From Clostridia bacterium (GTDB lineage: Bacteria > Bacillota > Clostridia > Christensenellales > Aristaeellaceae): 64,000 nucleotides of DNA. The position numbers and the translations under genes are program-made. Where the stretch lies: assembly GCA_017464305.1 (NCBI GenBank), contig JAFUDS010000001.1:62001-126000 (forward strand). The letters run 5' to 3'. The notes under the pieces are model-generated. The model was not told the origin of the DNA. It made no database searches and saw nothing but the letters and a program-made list of their open reading frames with translations. Below, one piece after another: positions 34,619 through 43,808 of the stretch (within the stretch, counting starts at the first letter, position 1; every line of letters begins with the position of its first letter).

Positions 34619-36331
34619 GTGAACAGATATGCGATCCTCCATATTCCCATGTCGCAGTACGCCTATGGTGTGGATGATACCCATGTCACTTTTCGGCTCC
34701 GTGCGGCAAAAGACGATCTTCAATCTGTTACGCTGATCTATGGAGACCGTTCCTGCCGCAGAACCCCTGTGGATTATTTTGACTGTGGAATGGAACGGGT
34801 GCTATTCGATTCACTGTTCGATTGGTGGGAAGTGACGCTGGAGACAAGCATCAAACGCCTTTGCTACGCTTTTCAGCTGAAGGATAGGAATGGCGAGGCA
34901 GCGTTGTACTATGCAGATCAGTTTCACGCTGCGCTGACCGACGAACGTTCGGCTTATTATCAGCTGCCTTATAATCACCGGGCAGATCAGGTGCAGGTGC
35001 CGGATTGGATGCAGGACGCCGTTGTGTATAACATCTTCCCGGATAGCTTTGCAACAGGGAAACGCTGGATTTCACAGCAGCCGACGGAAACAACTCATCA
35101 AGGTCAGCCCGTGCGCAGCAAGCTGGGCGGCACCATTCGTGGGATCTTAGAGAACCTGGATTATATCCACGATTTGGGCTTTACCTGCATCTATCTCAAC
35201 CCCATTTTCGCCGCCGGTGAATATCACAAATATGATCTGATCGACTACTACCATATTGACCCCGCATTTGGCACGGATGATGATTTCCGGATGCTGGTCT
35301 GCCAGGCCCACGCTATGGGCCTGCGGGTCATGATCGATGGCGTATTCAATCATTGCGGTTGGCGTTTTTTTGCATTCCGGGATGTGATCGAAAAAGGAAA
35401 AGCATCAAAGTATTGGGATTGGTTCTTCAGGCTGGAAGCGCCCGTCGTTGTACCGGACAATATGGAAGATTATCCCACTTATGAATGCTTCGGCTATGAG
35501 CGCATGATGCCCAAACTGGCCTTGGATCATCCTGAAGTGCAAAAGTATTTTTGCGATGTCGGAACCTATTGGGTGAGGGAATATGACATTGACGGATGGC
35601 GTCTGGACGTGGCCAGTGAAATTAACGATGGTTTCTGGCGGCTGTTCCGACAAGCTGTCAAACAGGTTAAACCAAACTGTGCTTTGGTAGGCGAAGTATG
35701 GGAAAGCGCGGGCCATTGGCTGGACGGGACGATGTTCGACGGTACCATGAATTATGATTTCCGCAAGCACTGTCGAGCTTTTTTTGCAGAAGGATCAGCC
35801 GATGCGGAACGTTTTAACGAAGGCGTCACCGACATGCTCATGCGATATCGGTTGAATATGGCAGCAGCACAGATGAACCTGCTGGACAGTCATGATGTGA
35901 GCCGATTCCTATCTCTGTGCGGCGGCGATACACGAAAAATGAAATTGGCCATTCTTTTTCAAATGACATTTGTCGGAATGCCCACCGTCTTCTATGGAGA
36001 TGAACAGGGAATCATGGGCATCCTGGAGGATGAATACCGGCACCCCATGATTTGGAATCGGCAGGAAAACGAGCTGTCCGCATTCTATCAAAGAGCAATT
36101 GCTCTGCGGAAAAAGTATGCTGCGCTTTGTTCGGGTGCTTTCCGCTGCGCAGAGGCGAAAGATCGGTTGTATCACTATATCCGTACCTCACAGCATGGAA
36201 GCCTCCATATCCTGATCAACGCTGGAGAAAAACCTTTGCAGATCATGCCCCCCTCTTCAGAAATCATTTGGCAGGAAGGGTTGAAGCGTGATATACTTTC
36301 CCCGTATGGATTTGCAGTATATTCAACGTAA
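34619..36331 (+). CDS. GH13 neopullulanase/cyclomaltodextrinase-type glycosidase (module C)
   Basis: A 570-residue intracellular alpha-glucanase with the same layout as the module A enzyme: N-terminal CBM34-like part, then the barrel with DGVFNH (240-245), nucleophile Asp330 in GWRLDV, acid/base Glu359 in LVGEVWE and His425-Asp426 in LDSHDV. GTG 34619 follows GAGGGGG. Differences from module A in the loop after DGVFNH (CGW instead of VSW) and the 150-165 segment may tune specificity. The pair is a clear paralogue set. Confidence 0.92.
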   Translation: MNRYAILHIPMSQYAYGVDDTHVTFRLRAAKDDLQSVTLIYGDRSCRRTPVDYFDCGMERVLFDSLFDWWEVTLETSIKRLCYAFQLKDRNGEAALYYADQFHAALTDERSAYYQLPYNHRADQVQVPDWMQDAVVYNIFPDSFATGKRWISQQPTETTHQGQPVRSKLGGTIRGILENLDYIHDLGFTCIYLNPIFAAGEYHKYDLIDYYHIDPAFGTDDDFRMLVCQAHAMGLRVMIDGVFNHCGWRFFAFRDVIEKGKASKYWDWFFRLEAPVVVPDNMEDYPTYECFGYERMMPKLALDHPEVQKYFCDVGTYWVREYDIDGWRLDVASEINDGFWRLFRQAVKQVKPNCALVGEVWESAGHWLDGTMFDGTMNYDFRKHCRAFFAEGSADAERFNEGVTDMLMRYRLNMAAAQMNLLDSHDVSRFLSLCGGDTRKMKLAILFQMTFVGMPTVFYGDEQGIMGILEDEYRHPMIWNRQENELSAFYQRAIALRKKYAALCSGAFRCAEAKDRLYHYIRTSQHGSLHILINAGEKPLQIMPPSSEIIWQEGLKRDILSPYGFAVYST

Positions 36332-36354
36332 AAGAAGAGCATGGAGGAATGGAC

Positions 36355-37359
36355 ATGGCGGCGACGATCCAGGACGTTGCGAATAAGGCTGGTGTGTCAC
36401 AATCAACGGTCTCTAAAGCCATGAATGGCACCAGTCCGGTTTCTGATGCCACCATGAAAAAAATACAAAAGGCGGCGAAGGAATTAGGGTACCAGCCCAG
36501 CGCCATCGCCCGTTCCTTTAAGACGCGCTCTACTTATCAGATCATCTTTCTGGCAGACTTTCCTTTTGATGCCGCTTTTGTGAATCCGCATCTGTTTGAA
36601 ATTATGCGCGGCGTCCAGCACACATTGAGTAAAAACGGATATGCCCTGGTCATGCAGCAGGCAACCGCCAAGGATATCTGCTCCATCGTTGAGACAGCAT
36701 ACGGGCAGCACAAGGCCGACGGCTTTGTGCTGCACATGTCTGTTGTAACAAAAAAACTGGCGGATGTTCTGAACAAACTGGCAATACCGCATATCGTGAT
36801 CGGCAAGCCAGGTTTTGATACGAGAATGTGCTGGATCGACACGGATAACACGCTGTCCGGCGAAATTGCCGCAGCCCATCTGATCGAAAAGGGATATACT
36901 GCCCTCGCTTTTGTAGGAGGCAGGCCGGATGATATGACTTGCTGGCGTCGCTTGCAGGGAGTGAGAACAACTTTGCGGGAACATGAAATGGATTTGCCCC
37001 AGACGCACGTTCTGAAAACAAATTCCTCCCTCGCTGACGGCAATCACGCAGTCAAAAAGCTATTAAAGATGTCACCTGCTCCACAGGCGGTCATTTGTGC
37101 AAACAATCCGATTTCGCTCGGCGTGATGCAGGCTTTGCAGGATCGTGGCATTCGCATACCCGCAGATATTGCCTTGGTTACCTTTGATACCTATCCATTT
37201 TCTGTATATACTGAACCGCAGATGACAGTCGTAGATATCAATATGTATGAGATGGGCCAGGAAGCAGGCCGACTGGTTCTGCAAAAAATCAAGCATCCCA
37301 AACGCCAAATTCAATCCTTCACAACGACGCCTGTACTCATCCAGCGGGGAACGACATAA
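36355..37359 (+). CDS. LacI/GalR family regulator of module C
   Basis: A 334-residue repressor; helix-turn-helix TIQDVANKAGVSQSTVSKAMNG, hinge helix near SAIARSFKTRS and a sugar-binding domain. ATG 36355 lies 7 bases after GGAGG; an ATG at 36349 is too close. As in module A it is the last gene, so the operon order is binding protein, MalF, MalG, GH13, LacI in both. Confidence 0.9.
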   Translation: MAATIQDVANKAGVSQSTVSKAMNGTSPVSDATMKKIQKAAKELGYQPSAIARSFKTRSTYQIIFLADFPFDAAFVNPHLFEIMRGVQHTLSKNGYALVMQQATAKDICSIVETAYGQHKADGFVLHMSVVTKKLADVLNKLAIPHIVIGKPGFDTRMCWIDTDNTLSGEIAAAHLIEKGYTALAFVGGRPDDMTCWRRLQGVRTTLREHEMDLPQTHVLKTNSSLADGNHAVKKLLKMSPAPQAVICANNPISLGVMQALQDRGIRIPADIALVTFDTYPFSVYTEPQMTVVDINMYEMGQEAGRLVLQKIKHPKRQIQSFTTTPVLIQRGTT

Positions 37360-37458
37360 TAGTGGCAAGCAATGTGCTTGTTTTACTAGGCACGTTTCTG
37401 CTTGTTGATGGCTCCGCCCCCAAGCCCCTGTTAACCAGAGCAAAACTCTGAGGTTGTG
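37356..37458 (+). repeat. 103-nt structured element, copy 1
   Basis: It begins with a 19-base block ATAATAGTGGCAAGCAATG (starting in the LacI stop codon), then a variable hairpin region (GTGC/GCAC), a GC-rich block around GGCTCCGCCCCCAAGCCCCTG, and a hairpin AACCAGAG/CTCTGAGGTT, ending GGTTGTG. The second copy, same orientation and near-identical layout, is at 59893-59996. Possible oriT-like or noncoding RNA element. Confidence 0.6.
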
Positions 37459-37961
37459 AAAGATTTCTGCGCAATCTTCCGGTTGGGCAAAGTCCAAATA
37501 TGAAAAAAAAACTATACCATACAGCCGAACAAAAAAATTATTTCAGCTGGGCATAGGATGCTTTTCTTACCTGTCTATCATTTCCCTTTTTCAATGTAGC
37601 CTCTTGTGGCTATGAGTGATTACTTGTGGGATACCTTGCGTTTAGCAGCACCTCCGATTATCACATTCTCTATTATGCCCAAAATTCAAGTATCGATCCA
37701 TAGAAAACGGAATAAAATTCAAGTTCGAAATACGTGTTCGTAAAGTAGACACGCAAAATGTTTTTTCGACAATCTATTTTTGACCGTAGACACTGGAATC
37801 ATTTTTTATGATTTTTCTTTTCCAGACGTAGACACTGGAGATATTTTTCCCGTGTTTTCCTTTTCAGAAGTAGGCACAGCCTCCAGAGCTTTATGGTGTG
37901 CTACTGGCTTATCCGAATAAAGCTCATTGCTGAACCTCCTTGTCGCGAGCCCCTAATTTGT
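37459..37961. other. Gene-free stretch between LacI and the metallophosphoesterase
   Basis: About 500 bases with no supported gene. 37459-37741 is AT-rich and featureless to me. 37742-37880 holds a periodic array described separately. Confidence 0.6.
37745..37877 (+). repeat. Array of four GTAGRCAC motifs spaced 41-42 bp
   Basis: GTAGACAC at 37745, 37786 and 37828 and GTAGGCAC at 37870 are spaced by 41, 42 and 42 bases; two copies extend to GTAGACACTGGA. The pattern resembles multi-repeat transposase-binding ends of IS21-family elements (from memory), without a transposase gene. Confidence 0.55.
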
Positions 37962-38705
37962 TCATGGGAGCACCTTCATGGGCTTCCAGCGAAGAAAATC
38001 TCCGGAAACCAGACTGTACTCAATTCCCTTCCGCCTTCCAAGAATACTGTCATGAAACCTGGATTTTCCATGACAGTGGGCGTAAATTACCTGCTCCGCG
38101 CCGTATTCCTCCGCCATTTTAGTGAACCCGCTGGATCGCTCAAGGATATTTGTGGGCGGATAATGCAGGAACATAATAAACTTTGTGAATCCATCATTGG
38201 CAGCGGCCTCGAAGGATATCCGGAGTCTCTCCAGTTCTCTGTCTATCAGCTTCTCGGATCTCTCCTTTTTCTTCTCATCCCAGCCCACAACCTGCCGCTT
38301 CCGGTTGATCATGAAAGGGCCTTCGAAGGTAAACCCCTTTGTTCCTACAAGCGCGTATTCTCCGTAAGCATAATAGTTGTTCTGGAGGAAAAAGAGCTTC
38401 CCGGAGAAACGTTCATTAAGAGCCTGAGTCTTCTTTGCGTCCCAGAACATGTCATGATTCCCACGCAACAGAATCTTTCTGCCAGGAAGATCTGAGATAT
38501 ACTGAAGATCCTGCTCTGCCTCCGACAGATTTCTGCCCCAGCTGTGATCACCGACCAGTACGAGGGTGTCATCCGGTCGAATCATTTCACTGCAATAGCG
38601 TCTGAAAACAGTCTCATGGTTTTTCCAGACACCATCCTTCTGGCCAGGAGCCTTCAGCTGCACCTGAAAATGAAGATGCAGATCTCCCAGCGCGTACAGA
38701 GCCAT
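37962..38705 (-). CDS. Metallophosphoesterase
   Basis: A 247-residue calcineurin-like phosphoesterase. Metal-binding motifs in order: GDLHLH (residues 7-12), GDHSWG (about 52-57), GNHD (about 82-85), MFLHYPP and AHCHGKSR. The AHCHG segment replaces the more common GHxH. Substrate unknown; relatives act on phosphodiesters or phosphoproteins. The start ATG 38705 lies 59 bases from the stop of the DUF308 protein gene, so both may be co-transcribed. Confidence 0.88.
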   Translation of the reverse strand: MALYALGDLHLHFQVQLKAPGQKDGVWKNHETVFRRYCSEMIRPDDTLVLVGDHSWGRNLSEAEQDLQYISDLPGRKILLRGNHDMFWDAKKTQALNERFSGKLFFLQNNYYAYGEYALVGTKGFTFEGPFMINRKRQVVGWDEKKKERSEKLIDRELERLRISFEAAANDGFTKFIMFLHYPPTNILERSSGFTKMAEEYGAEQVIYAHCHGKSRFHDSILGRRKGIEYSLVSGDFLRWKPMKVLP

Positions 38706-38763
38706 CTCCCCTTCTCCTCCCTTTCCGCGACTGAAGCAATTCCTTCTCTGCCGCTGCCTACCG

Positions 38764-40032
38764 TCACCTGTAGACCGTTCTTGAGATCACAATACTCTTC
38801 TTTCGCATAAACTGCCGATCCAGGAACTCACAATAGGTGCCCGGTGTAATAATTCCCTGGGGATTCATAAGGTCCACCCCTCCACTCCCGGACAGCATAT
38901 TGGCTACAGCCACGCAATTCGTTGTCAGCAGATTATATGTCTTATACGGACCCTTCCCAATCTTGTAAAACTCACCGTCCGCATCCTTCTGCAGCTGCTT
39001 CTGCTCCGGCGCGCTATCAGTTGGAATCCAGGGGATACTCTCCAGCAGGAATGATGCAATCTTCTCCTGAATCGCCCGCTTCTGCTCCTCTGTCAGCACC
39101 ACACCGTAGCCGATCAGGCATTTCTTCGCATACTTCAGGCAGAACTGAATATACTCATCCCGCTTAGCTTTCACGAACACTCCGTCAGATAAGATTCCAA
39201 ACAGTCTGTTGCTCTTCGCATCATAACAACCGTAAGTATAGACCGTATCTCCCAGCGCGATATCCACATGTCCCATACCCATTGCCACCTTTTTCCCGAC
39301 ATGAAGAAAAATCTCCAGATCAGGCTTCACGTTCGGCAAAATAGTTTCCCTGCGTGTCCACTTTTCAATCTCTGTCTCTTCATCCGGGTCATCCAGCTCC
39401 TTGAGAAGCCGCATGGGCAGGAGTGCTGTCAGAAGGATGGAGGGCTTGTATCGGAGTCTCTGCCGGACTCTTTTCCCACGAATATCCACTCCAAGCCACT
39501 CTCTGCCGGCATCCACCAGGAGGAAGAACCCTCTGATCAGGGAATATGCCCCAAGAACTCTTGTCAGAGAAGCTGCCCCTCCGGCAGGATTCATGAGGAT
39601 AAAAAGCGCAAACACCGTGTACAGAAGCGCCTGTCCCATTGTCCATATTTTCCCGAAACTGTTTGTTTGAACCAGCTGGACAAAATACAGAAATCTGGCA
39701 AAGGCGTTAATCAGAATCCAGACCGCGAATACGATCGATACCGAAGAGGACAGAAAAGCGGGATGCAAAGTCAGGAAAAGCGCCAGGCCGATCACCAACA
39801 GTGCATGTCCGAGAGACGGCCGCTCCTCGTTCTTCCGCAGCACCCATTTCAGTACATTATCCGCCGCAGAAAGCCAGAGCAGCACATGGATCAGAGTGAC
39901 CGCCAGATTCAGCGTCTGAGAAGGATAGCTGAAGAAAAGGATCCCTGTTACCAGCATTCCCGCCGCGCGAACAAACATGGAGAGCGGGGTATATGCTTTA
40001 TTGACGTCCAACCCGCCATAGCTTCTTTTCAT
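38764..40032 (-). CDS. DUF308 (HdeD-like) membrane domain fused to a permuted papain-like domain
   Basis: A 422-residue protein. Residues 15-180 contain about six hydrophobic helices of the DUF308/HdeD type. The C-terminal cytoplasmic or exported domain (about 238-422) has His255 in MGMGHVDIALGD and Cys373 in LLTTNCVAVANML. The His-before-Cys order is that of permuted NlpC/P60 or DUF4105-like cysteine hydrolases. This suggests a membrane-bound cysteine hydrolase or acyltransferase; substrate unknown. A basic linker (185-235) joins the parts. Start ATG 40032. Confidence 0.65.
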   Translation of the reverse strand: MKRSYGGLDVNKAYTPLSMFVRAAGMLVTGILFFSYPSQTLNLAVTLIHVLLWLSAADNVLKWVLRKNEERPSLGHALLVIGLALFLTLHPAFLSSSVSIVFAVWILINAFARFLYFVQLVQTNSFGKIWTMGQALLYTVFALFILMNPAGGAASLTRVLGAYSLIRGFFLLVDAGREWLGVDIRGKRVRQRLRYKPSILLTALLPMRLLKELDDPDEETEIEKWTRRETILPNVKPDLEIFLHVGKKVAMGMGHVDIALGDTVYTYGCYDAKSNRLFGILSDGVFVKAKRDEYIQFCLKYAKKCLIGYGVVLTEEQKRAIQEKIASFLLESIPWIPTDSAPEQKQLQKDADGEFYKIGKGPYKTYNLLTTNCVAVANMLSGSGGVDLMNPQGIITPGTYCEFLDRQFMRKKSIVISRTVYR

Positions 40033-40142
40033 TCGGCCCTCCAGTTTTCCAAGGTCTGTCTCTTAAAATGCCATTATTCCGTCAATGTGCTCTTAACGAG
40101 CAGATTATATCGTATTTTCACAACCTCTTCAATCCCTTCATT

Positions 40143-40391
40143 CTACGCTAGTGAATGTCCCCTGCTCATAAAAGCCTCAATCTCTTTCACCATCAAATCT
40201 GGATGTGCGATGATCTCCCCATGCCCGAACCCTTCAAACGGATGATCCTCAGCGTTCGGAAAGGCTCTTTTGAGTTTTTGAAGAGCTTTTTTCATATTCG
40301 GCTCTTTTGCACCGCGCCAGATCGCCACCCTGGCCTCCGGCTCCGGAGAAAAACTGTCGATCTGCTCATACAGATTTAGCGATTCACGCAT
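40143..40391 (-). pseudogene. Alpha/beta hydrolase, C-terminal fragment
   Basis: 82 residues ending with the EGFGHGEIIAHPDLMVKEIEAFM pattern typical of the last part of alpha/beta hydrolases with the catalytic His (FGHGE). The nucleophile elbow is missing. Upstream the frame can be followed about 27 codons to a stop, with no ribosome site. Remnant of a decayed gene. Confidence 0.6.
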
Positions 40392-40505
40392 ACAGTTTTG
40401 AAGCGTTTCAAGAGAAATATAACTACGCTTCCTCCGCTTACTCCACGCCTCTATTGTTGCACTTCCAGGGTCCGTTTATATTCGGTGCAAAAGACGCCTA
40501 TATCA

Positions 40506-41339
40506 TCATTTCTTAAACGAAACATCAATGATCTTGACTATCCCAAGCCGCATCCCCATGGAAAGAACAAGTTTCCACTTGAACGGGACCTCTCGACTGT
40601 TTCTGACATATGTCGGAAGCGGGCACTCTGTAACATTTTGAAAGCAATCGCCCCATGAAGCGAACAGCGCGTGCGAATTCTCGATTGGAAAATGGATCTC
40701 CGACCCATTGCCGGTTTTCTGTACGATTTTATTAGACTTTTCCACACCGCGCTGGTTTTCCCCATCAAAACAGATTCCGCCACCCGGAAATGTTTTCGCA
40801 AGGGCGAGAAAAAAGCGCTTCATCTGTTCGGTATGAAAATACATCAGCACCCCGCCGCAGATGATATAGACACCATCGCTGACATTGATGCCGTATGGCT
40901 CATTCTGAATTCGTTCCATCCATGTAAAATCCATCAGATCCCCGGCAAAGCTCATCTCGCGGTCTTTGCATGCAATTATCTTTTCTCTTGCAGCGATAAC
41001 GTCGGGAAGATCCATATTGAGAAATCGACACACCCCATTGTCGATCTCATCAAAGGAAAGATCAAGCCCGCAACCGAGGTTGATAATCGTCGCCTTCGGA
41101 TGCGTTACAAGATAGGCCTTTGCCGCGTCCTGCAGCATTCGGGCACGGAGCCCCCAGGTCACCATGTTCAATTCGGAGCTTTTCACCTTGTTAAAATCGT
41201 AATCGACCTTCGCCGCGGTTTCCCTTGCCGCCTTGTTCGGGAACGTGTTCGGAAAATGCTCCTCGCAATACACTCTGCCGTAGAGCGGCATCATCAACGT
41301 TTCCTGAACAGTACCTTCCTCAACTTTAAACTTTTCCAT
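40506..41339 (-). CDS. Class I SAM-dependent methyltransferase (LCM/Tcm_P-like)
   Basis: A 277-residue soluble methyltransferase. The SAM-binding motif is IINLGCGLDLSFDEID (about 85-100), with MDLPDVIAARE as the acidic strand and GGVLMYFHTEQM as motif IV-like. The leucine-carboxyl-methyltransferase/TcmP group methylates carboxyl or hydroxyl groups of small molecules in bacteria. No biosynthetic neighbours are present. Confidence 0.82.
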   Translation of the reverse strand: MEKFKVEEGTVQETLMMPLYGRVYCEEHFPNTFPNKAARETAAKVDYDFNKVKSSELNMVTWGLRARMLQDAAKAYLVTHPKATIINLGCGLDLSFDEIDNGVCRFLNMDLPDVIAAREKIIACKDREMSFAGDLMDFTWMERIQNEPYGINVSDGVYIICGGVLMYFHTEQMKRFFLALAKTFPGGGICFDGENQRGVEKSNKIVQKTGNGSEIHFPIENSHALFASWGDCFQNVTECPLPTYVRNSREVPFKWKLVLSMGMRLGIVKIIDVSFKK

Positions 41340-41414
41340 TGCCGGTTCTCCTTGTTTATTGCACTGTCATTTCAGCCAACAAATACCCAAACCCTATCCT
41401 GCTTTGGTCATGCC

Positions 41415-42047
41415 TTACCTGCTTCCCTCGCATTCGTGAATCAAATCATACATATGGAATTTCTCTCCGCAGTCGCGAACCCGATCCAGCTTCATTCCAA
41501 GATGCTCATAGCGAGCTGCCTTATCCTTGTCATCTGTATCGAGAATGACTGGAATCTTCCTGCTTTCTGCTGTCTCATACGCAAATTCCATCATCTGCCG
41601 CATATATCCCTGCCCCTGGTATTCTTTTCGCACGACCAGCATTTCGATCCGCAGAAACTTACATTTTGCCTTTTTCATGCGCGTTTCGATCGTTCCGCCG
41701 TCACAGAAGCAGGCATTAATAAACTTTTTCATGTTTCCGAGTCCACCAAGCGCCTTCTTTTCCGCAGCTATCATCCTGAGTCCATCCACAAATCCTATCT
41801 TTCCTCCAGCACCCTCCCCTGAGAGCATAAGATATCCTTCCCACCGGTCAGAAGTCGTATACAATACATGGCTCTTGTAAGCAGCCTGTACAATCGCATT
41901 GATGTAGATGAACATCGCCTCTCTGGAAGAAATAAACTTGATCAGACCGATATCTGCTTCGTTGTATTCGTAATCATAAAACGCGTCCGCAATCTGCTTG
42001 GAGATTTCCTCTACCTGTTTCTCGGATAGCCCTTGAAGTTTGATCAT
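41415..42047 (-). CDS. GNAT-family acetyltransferase
   Basis: A 210-residue protein. The acetyl-CoA motif A is visible as IEMLVVRKEYQGQGYMRQMMEFAYE (about 137-161), followed by IPVILDTDDKDKAARYEHLGMKL, a typical motif B. ATG 42047 is chosen over an in-frame GTG at 42098, whose extra residues do not look like family sequence; ribosome sites are weak for both. Substrate unknown. Confidence 0.82.
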   Translation of the reverse strand: MIKLQGLSEKQVEEISKQIADAFYDYEYNEADIGLIKFISSREAMFIYINAIVQAAYKSHVLYTTSDRWEGYLMLSGEGAGGKIGFVDGLRMIAAEKKALGGLGNMKKFINACFCDGGTIETRMKKAKCKFLRIEMLVVRKEYQGQGYMRQMMEFAYETAESRKIPVILDTDDKDKAARYEHLGMKLDRVRDCGEKFHMYDLIHECEGSR

Positions 42048-42295
42048 TTCTGCCCTGTCCTCCCCTTTCACCTGTCTCGTTAGCCCAATCCCTTCCACAC
42101 AAATCGGATACCGCGGCCACCCGCCCTGTATCCGTTAGCTCCGGCTAACATTTCTGTTGAATGAAAGCCTGCTCAGCAGTCACCACCGAAACCGCGTTGC
42201 AGGCTGTTAGCCATCGCTTTCAATTATACTTTGCTCATGCCGATTCTTCAATACCCCGAAGTCCATCTTTTGCTGATCCGCTACTGTCACCAGAA

Positions 42296-42800
42296 CTCAT
42301 TATAGTCATCACGATCTATCCTTTTTCCAAGTGCATGCGGGATGCTGGCTTTGCTACGCTGCGATTTGATCTGTATGGTCACGGTGAAAGCGGCGGTGAA
42401 TTCCGGAAGCACACTCTCTTTAAGTGGATTTCCAATACTATGGCAGTCATCCATTGGGCGCAGGAACAGGGCTTCGATGAACTATATCTTTCCGGACATT
42501 CACAGGGCGGGCTGGTTGCTACCCTAGTGGCCGGCATGAATCCAGATCGGATTAAGGGGCTGATTCTTCGTGCCCCGGCATTTATGATTCCGCAGTGTGC
42601 CAGGGACGGAAACATGCTCGGGCAGCAATTTGATCCGGATCATATTCCGGATGTAATCAACACCATCAAAGGGCTGGAATTGGATGGAGACTATCTCCGT
42701 GTGGCACAGATGATTCACGTAGAAGATGCCCTAGTCCGGTTCAAAGGGCCTGTATTAATCCTGCATGGAGATCAGGACGATCAACAGACCCAGGGCCCGC
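42296..42800 (+). pseudogene. Alpha/beta hydrolase fragment lacking its ends
   Basis: The frame contains FATLRFDLYGHGESGGEF (oxyanion strand), nucleophile motif LSGHSQGGLVAT and PVLILHGDQDD, the strand before the catalytic Asp. The residues before it are unrelated, and after HGDQDD the frame leaves the family, so the catalytic His region is gone. This is an internal deletion product. Confidence 0.65.
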
Positions 42801-43037
42801 TGCTATCGGACGCTGGCGGAGCTGAACGGAAATCTTTGCATCATCGATTCCGTCAATATGCTGCATTTTGAAGAATTTTTGGAGGAGCTGCAGCGCCTGG
42901 GGGTCACCAACGCCCTGTATATGGACATGGGCGCGGGCTGGAATTATTCATGGTTCAGAAGCGCGGCCGGAAAGGTGGTAACACTCTTTGGCCTCCCAGT
43001 TCCCTGGTCCCATAACTGGATCGTATTTCAAAAATGA
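42801..43037 (+). pseudogene. C-terminal fragment of a second gene joined to the hydrolase remnant
   Basis: In another frame, 42801-43037 encodes NGNLCIIDSVNMLHFEEF, VTNALYMDMGAGWNYSWFR and a stop. The block resembles the end of phosphodiester-glycosidase (DUF2233)-like proteins. No start of its own. It is fused by deletion to the hydrolase remnant. Confidence 0.45.
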
Positions 43038-43332
43038 TCCGATGGAATAGTAATCTTTCTGAATAACTGTCCCGGTGAAAATAGCCCCAGAATAAAATAT
43101 AGATTTCAGCGGATAAATTAATAAAAAAACGCTGAAATCATAAAATTAAATTGTGATTTCAGCATAAAATGTAACAATTAACGTCTGAAATAATTCAATC
43201 TGATTGTTAACTCGCGAACAAATCGTCCGCCCTCTATACTTGCCAACGATTATGATTCCGAATTAAATTGTGCGTCATACATGGAATACTTCATAAGCTG
43301 ATCCAGAGATGTGTTCAGAATTCTCGCAAGGT
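43038..43332. other. AT-rich gene-free stretch with ATTTCAGC repeats
   Basis: GATTTCAGCG (43102-43111) and CGCTGAAATC (43130-43139) form a 10-bp inverted repeat, and GATTTCAGC recurs at 43155-43163. No gene supported. Confidence 0.5.
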
Positions 43333-43506
43333 ACAGCAGAAGAAGGCTGCCTATCCCTGGCAGGCGTTCGCAAGACAAAGCGATATCGGAAAATCACGGT
43401 CAAATACCAGGATATCACCTTCCGACATCGAACTGACACATTCGAAAGCTTTACGGCGCAGATTATTCAGCATGAAATTGACCACTGCAATGGGATTTTG
43501 ATTTGA
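43333..43506 (+). pseudogene. Peptide deformylase C-terminal fragment
   Basis: EEGCLSL is deformylase motif 2 and QHEIDHCNGILI is motif 3 with the metal-binding HExxH. Motif 1 (GxGxAAxQ) and the N-terminal half are absent, so it cannot be active. The EGCLS-to-HEIDH spacing is normal, hence a simple 5' truncation. Confidence 0.8.
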
Positions 43507-43543
43507 GGGGGGCGAAGAGATGACAAAGGAGCCAGAGTTGAAC

Positions 43544-43627
43544 ATGAATATAGCTGTCATGACCTTCCATCTGCGTGCCTCCTGGATCCACAGTCTAAAA
43601 GAAAAACGAATGATCGTACCGTTCTAA
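43544..43627 (+). pseudogene. DUF503 protein N-terminal fragment
   Basis: 27 residues, MNIAVMTFHLRASWIHSLKE onward to KRM, then a stop. They match the first 24 residues of the intact DUF503 gene at 51998-52279 (MTFRLHAPWVHSLKEKRM), diverging after KRM. A truncated second copy. Confidence 0.75.
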
Positions 43628-43772
43628 AAGTTTCCTATACACAGAACCTGGCCTATTTCCCGGTCGGGTTTTGTATCTAAGAAGCTCTTTTTTTATACTA
43701 CCATTTATACTACCAAACGGTTAACTTTAATCGTTCTAAATCAACCTAAATTAACATTACCGGGGTATAACA

Positions 43773-43805
43773 AAACTCCTTGAAGCTATAATACTCAAGG
43801 AGTTT
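43773..43805. terminator. Bidirectional terminator-like hairpin
   Basis: AAACTCCTTGA and TCAAGGAGTTT form a perfect 11-bp stem, directly after the tRNA fragment. Confidence 0.75.
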
Positions 43806-43808
43806 CAA

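Noticed and set aside
42161..42871. Intact alpha/beta hydrolase gene
   Set aside because: The N-terminal residues before the RFDLYGHG strand do not fit the family and the catalytic His region is lost at the deletion junction.
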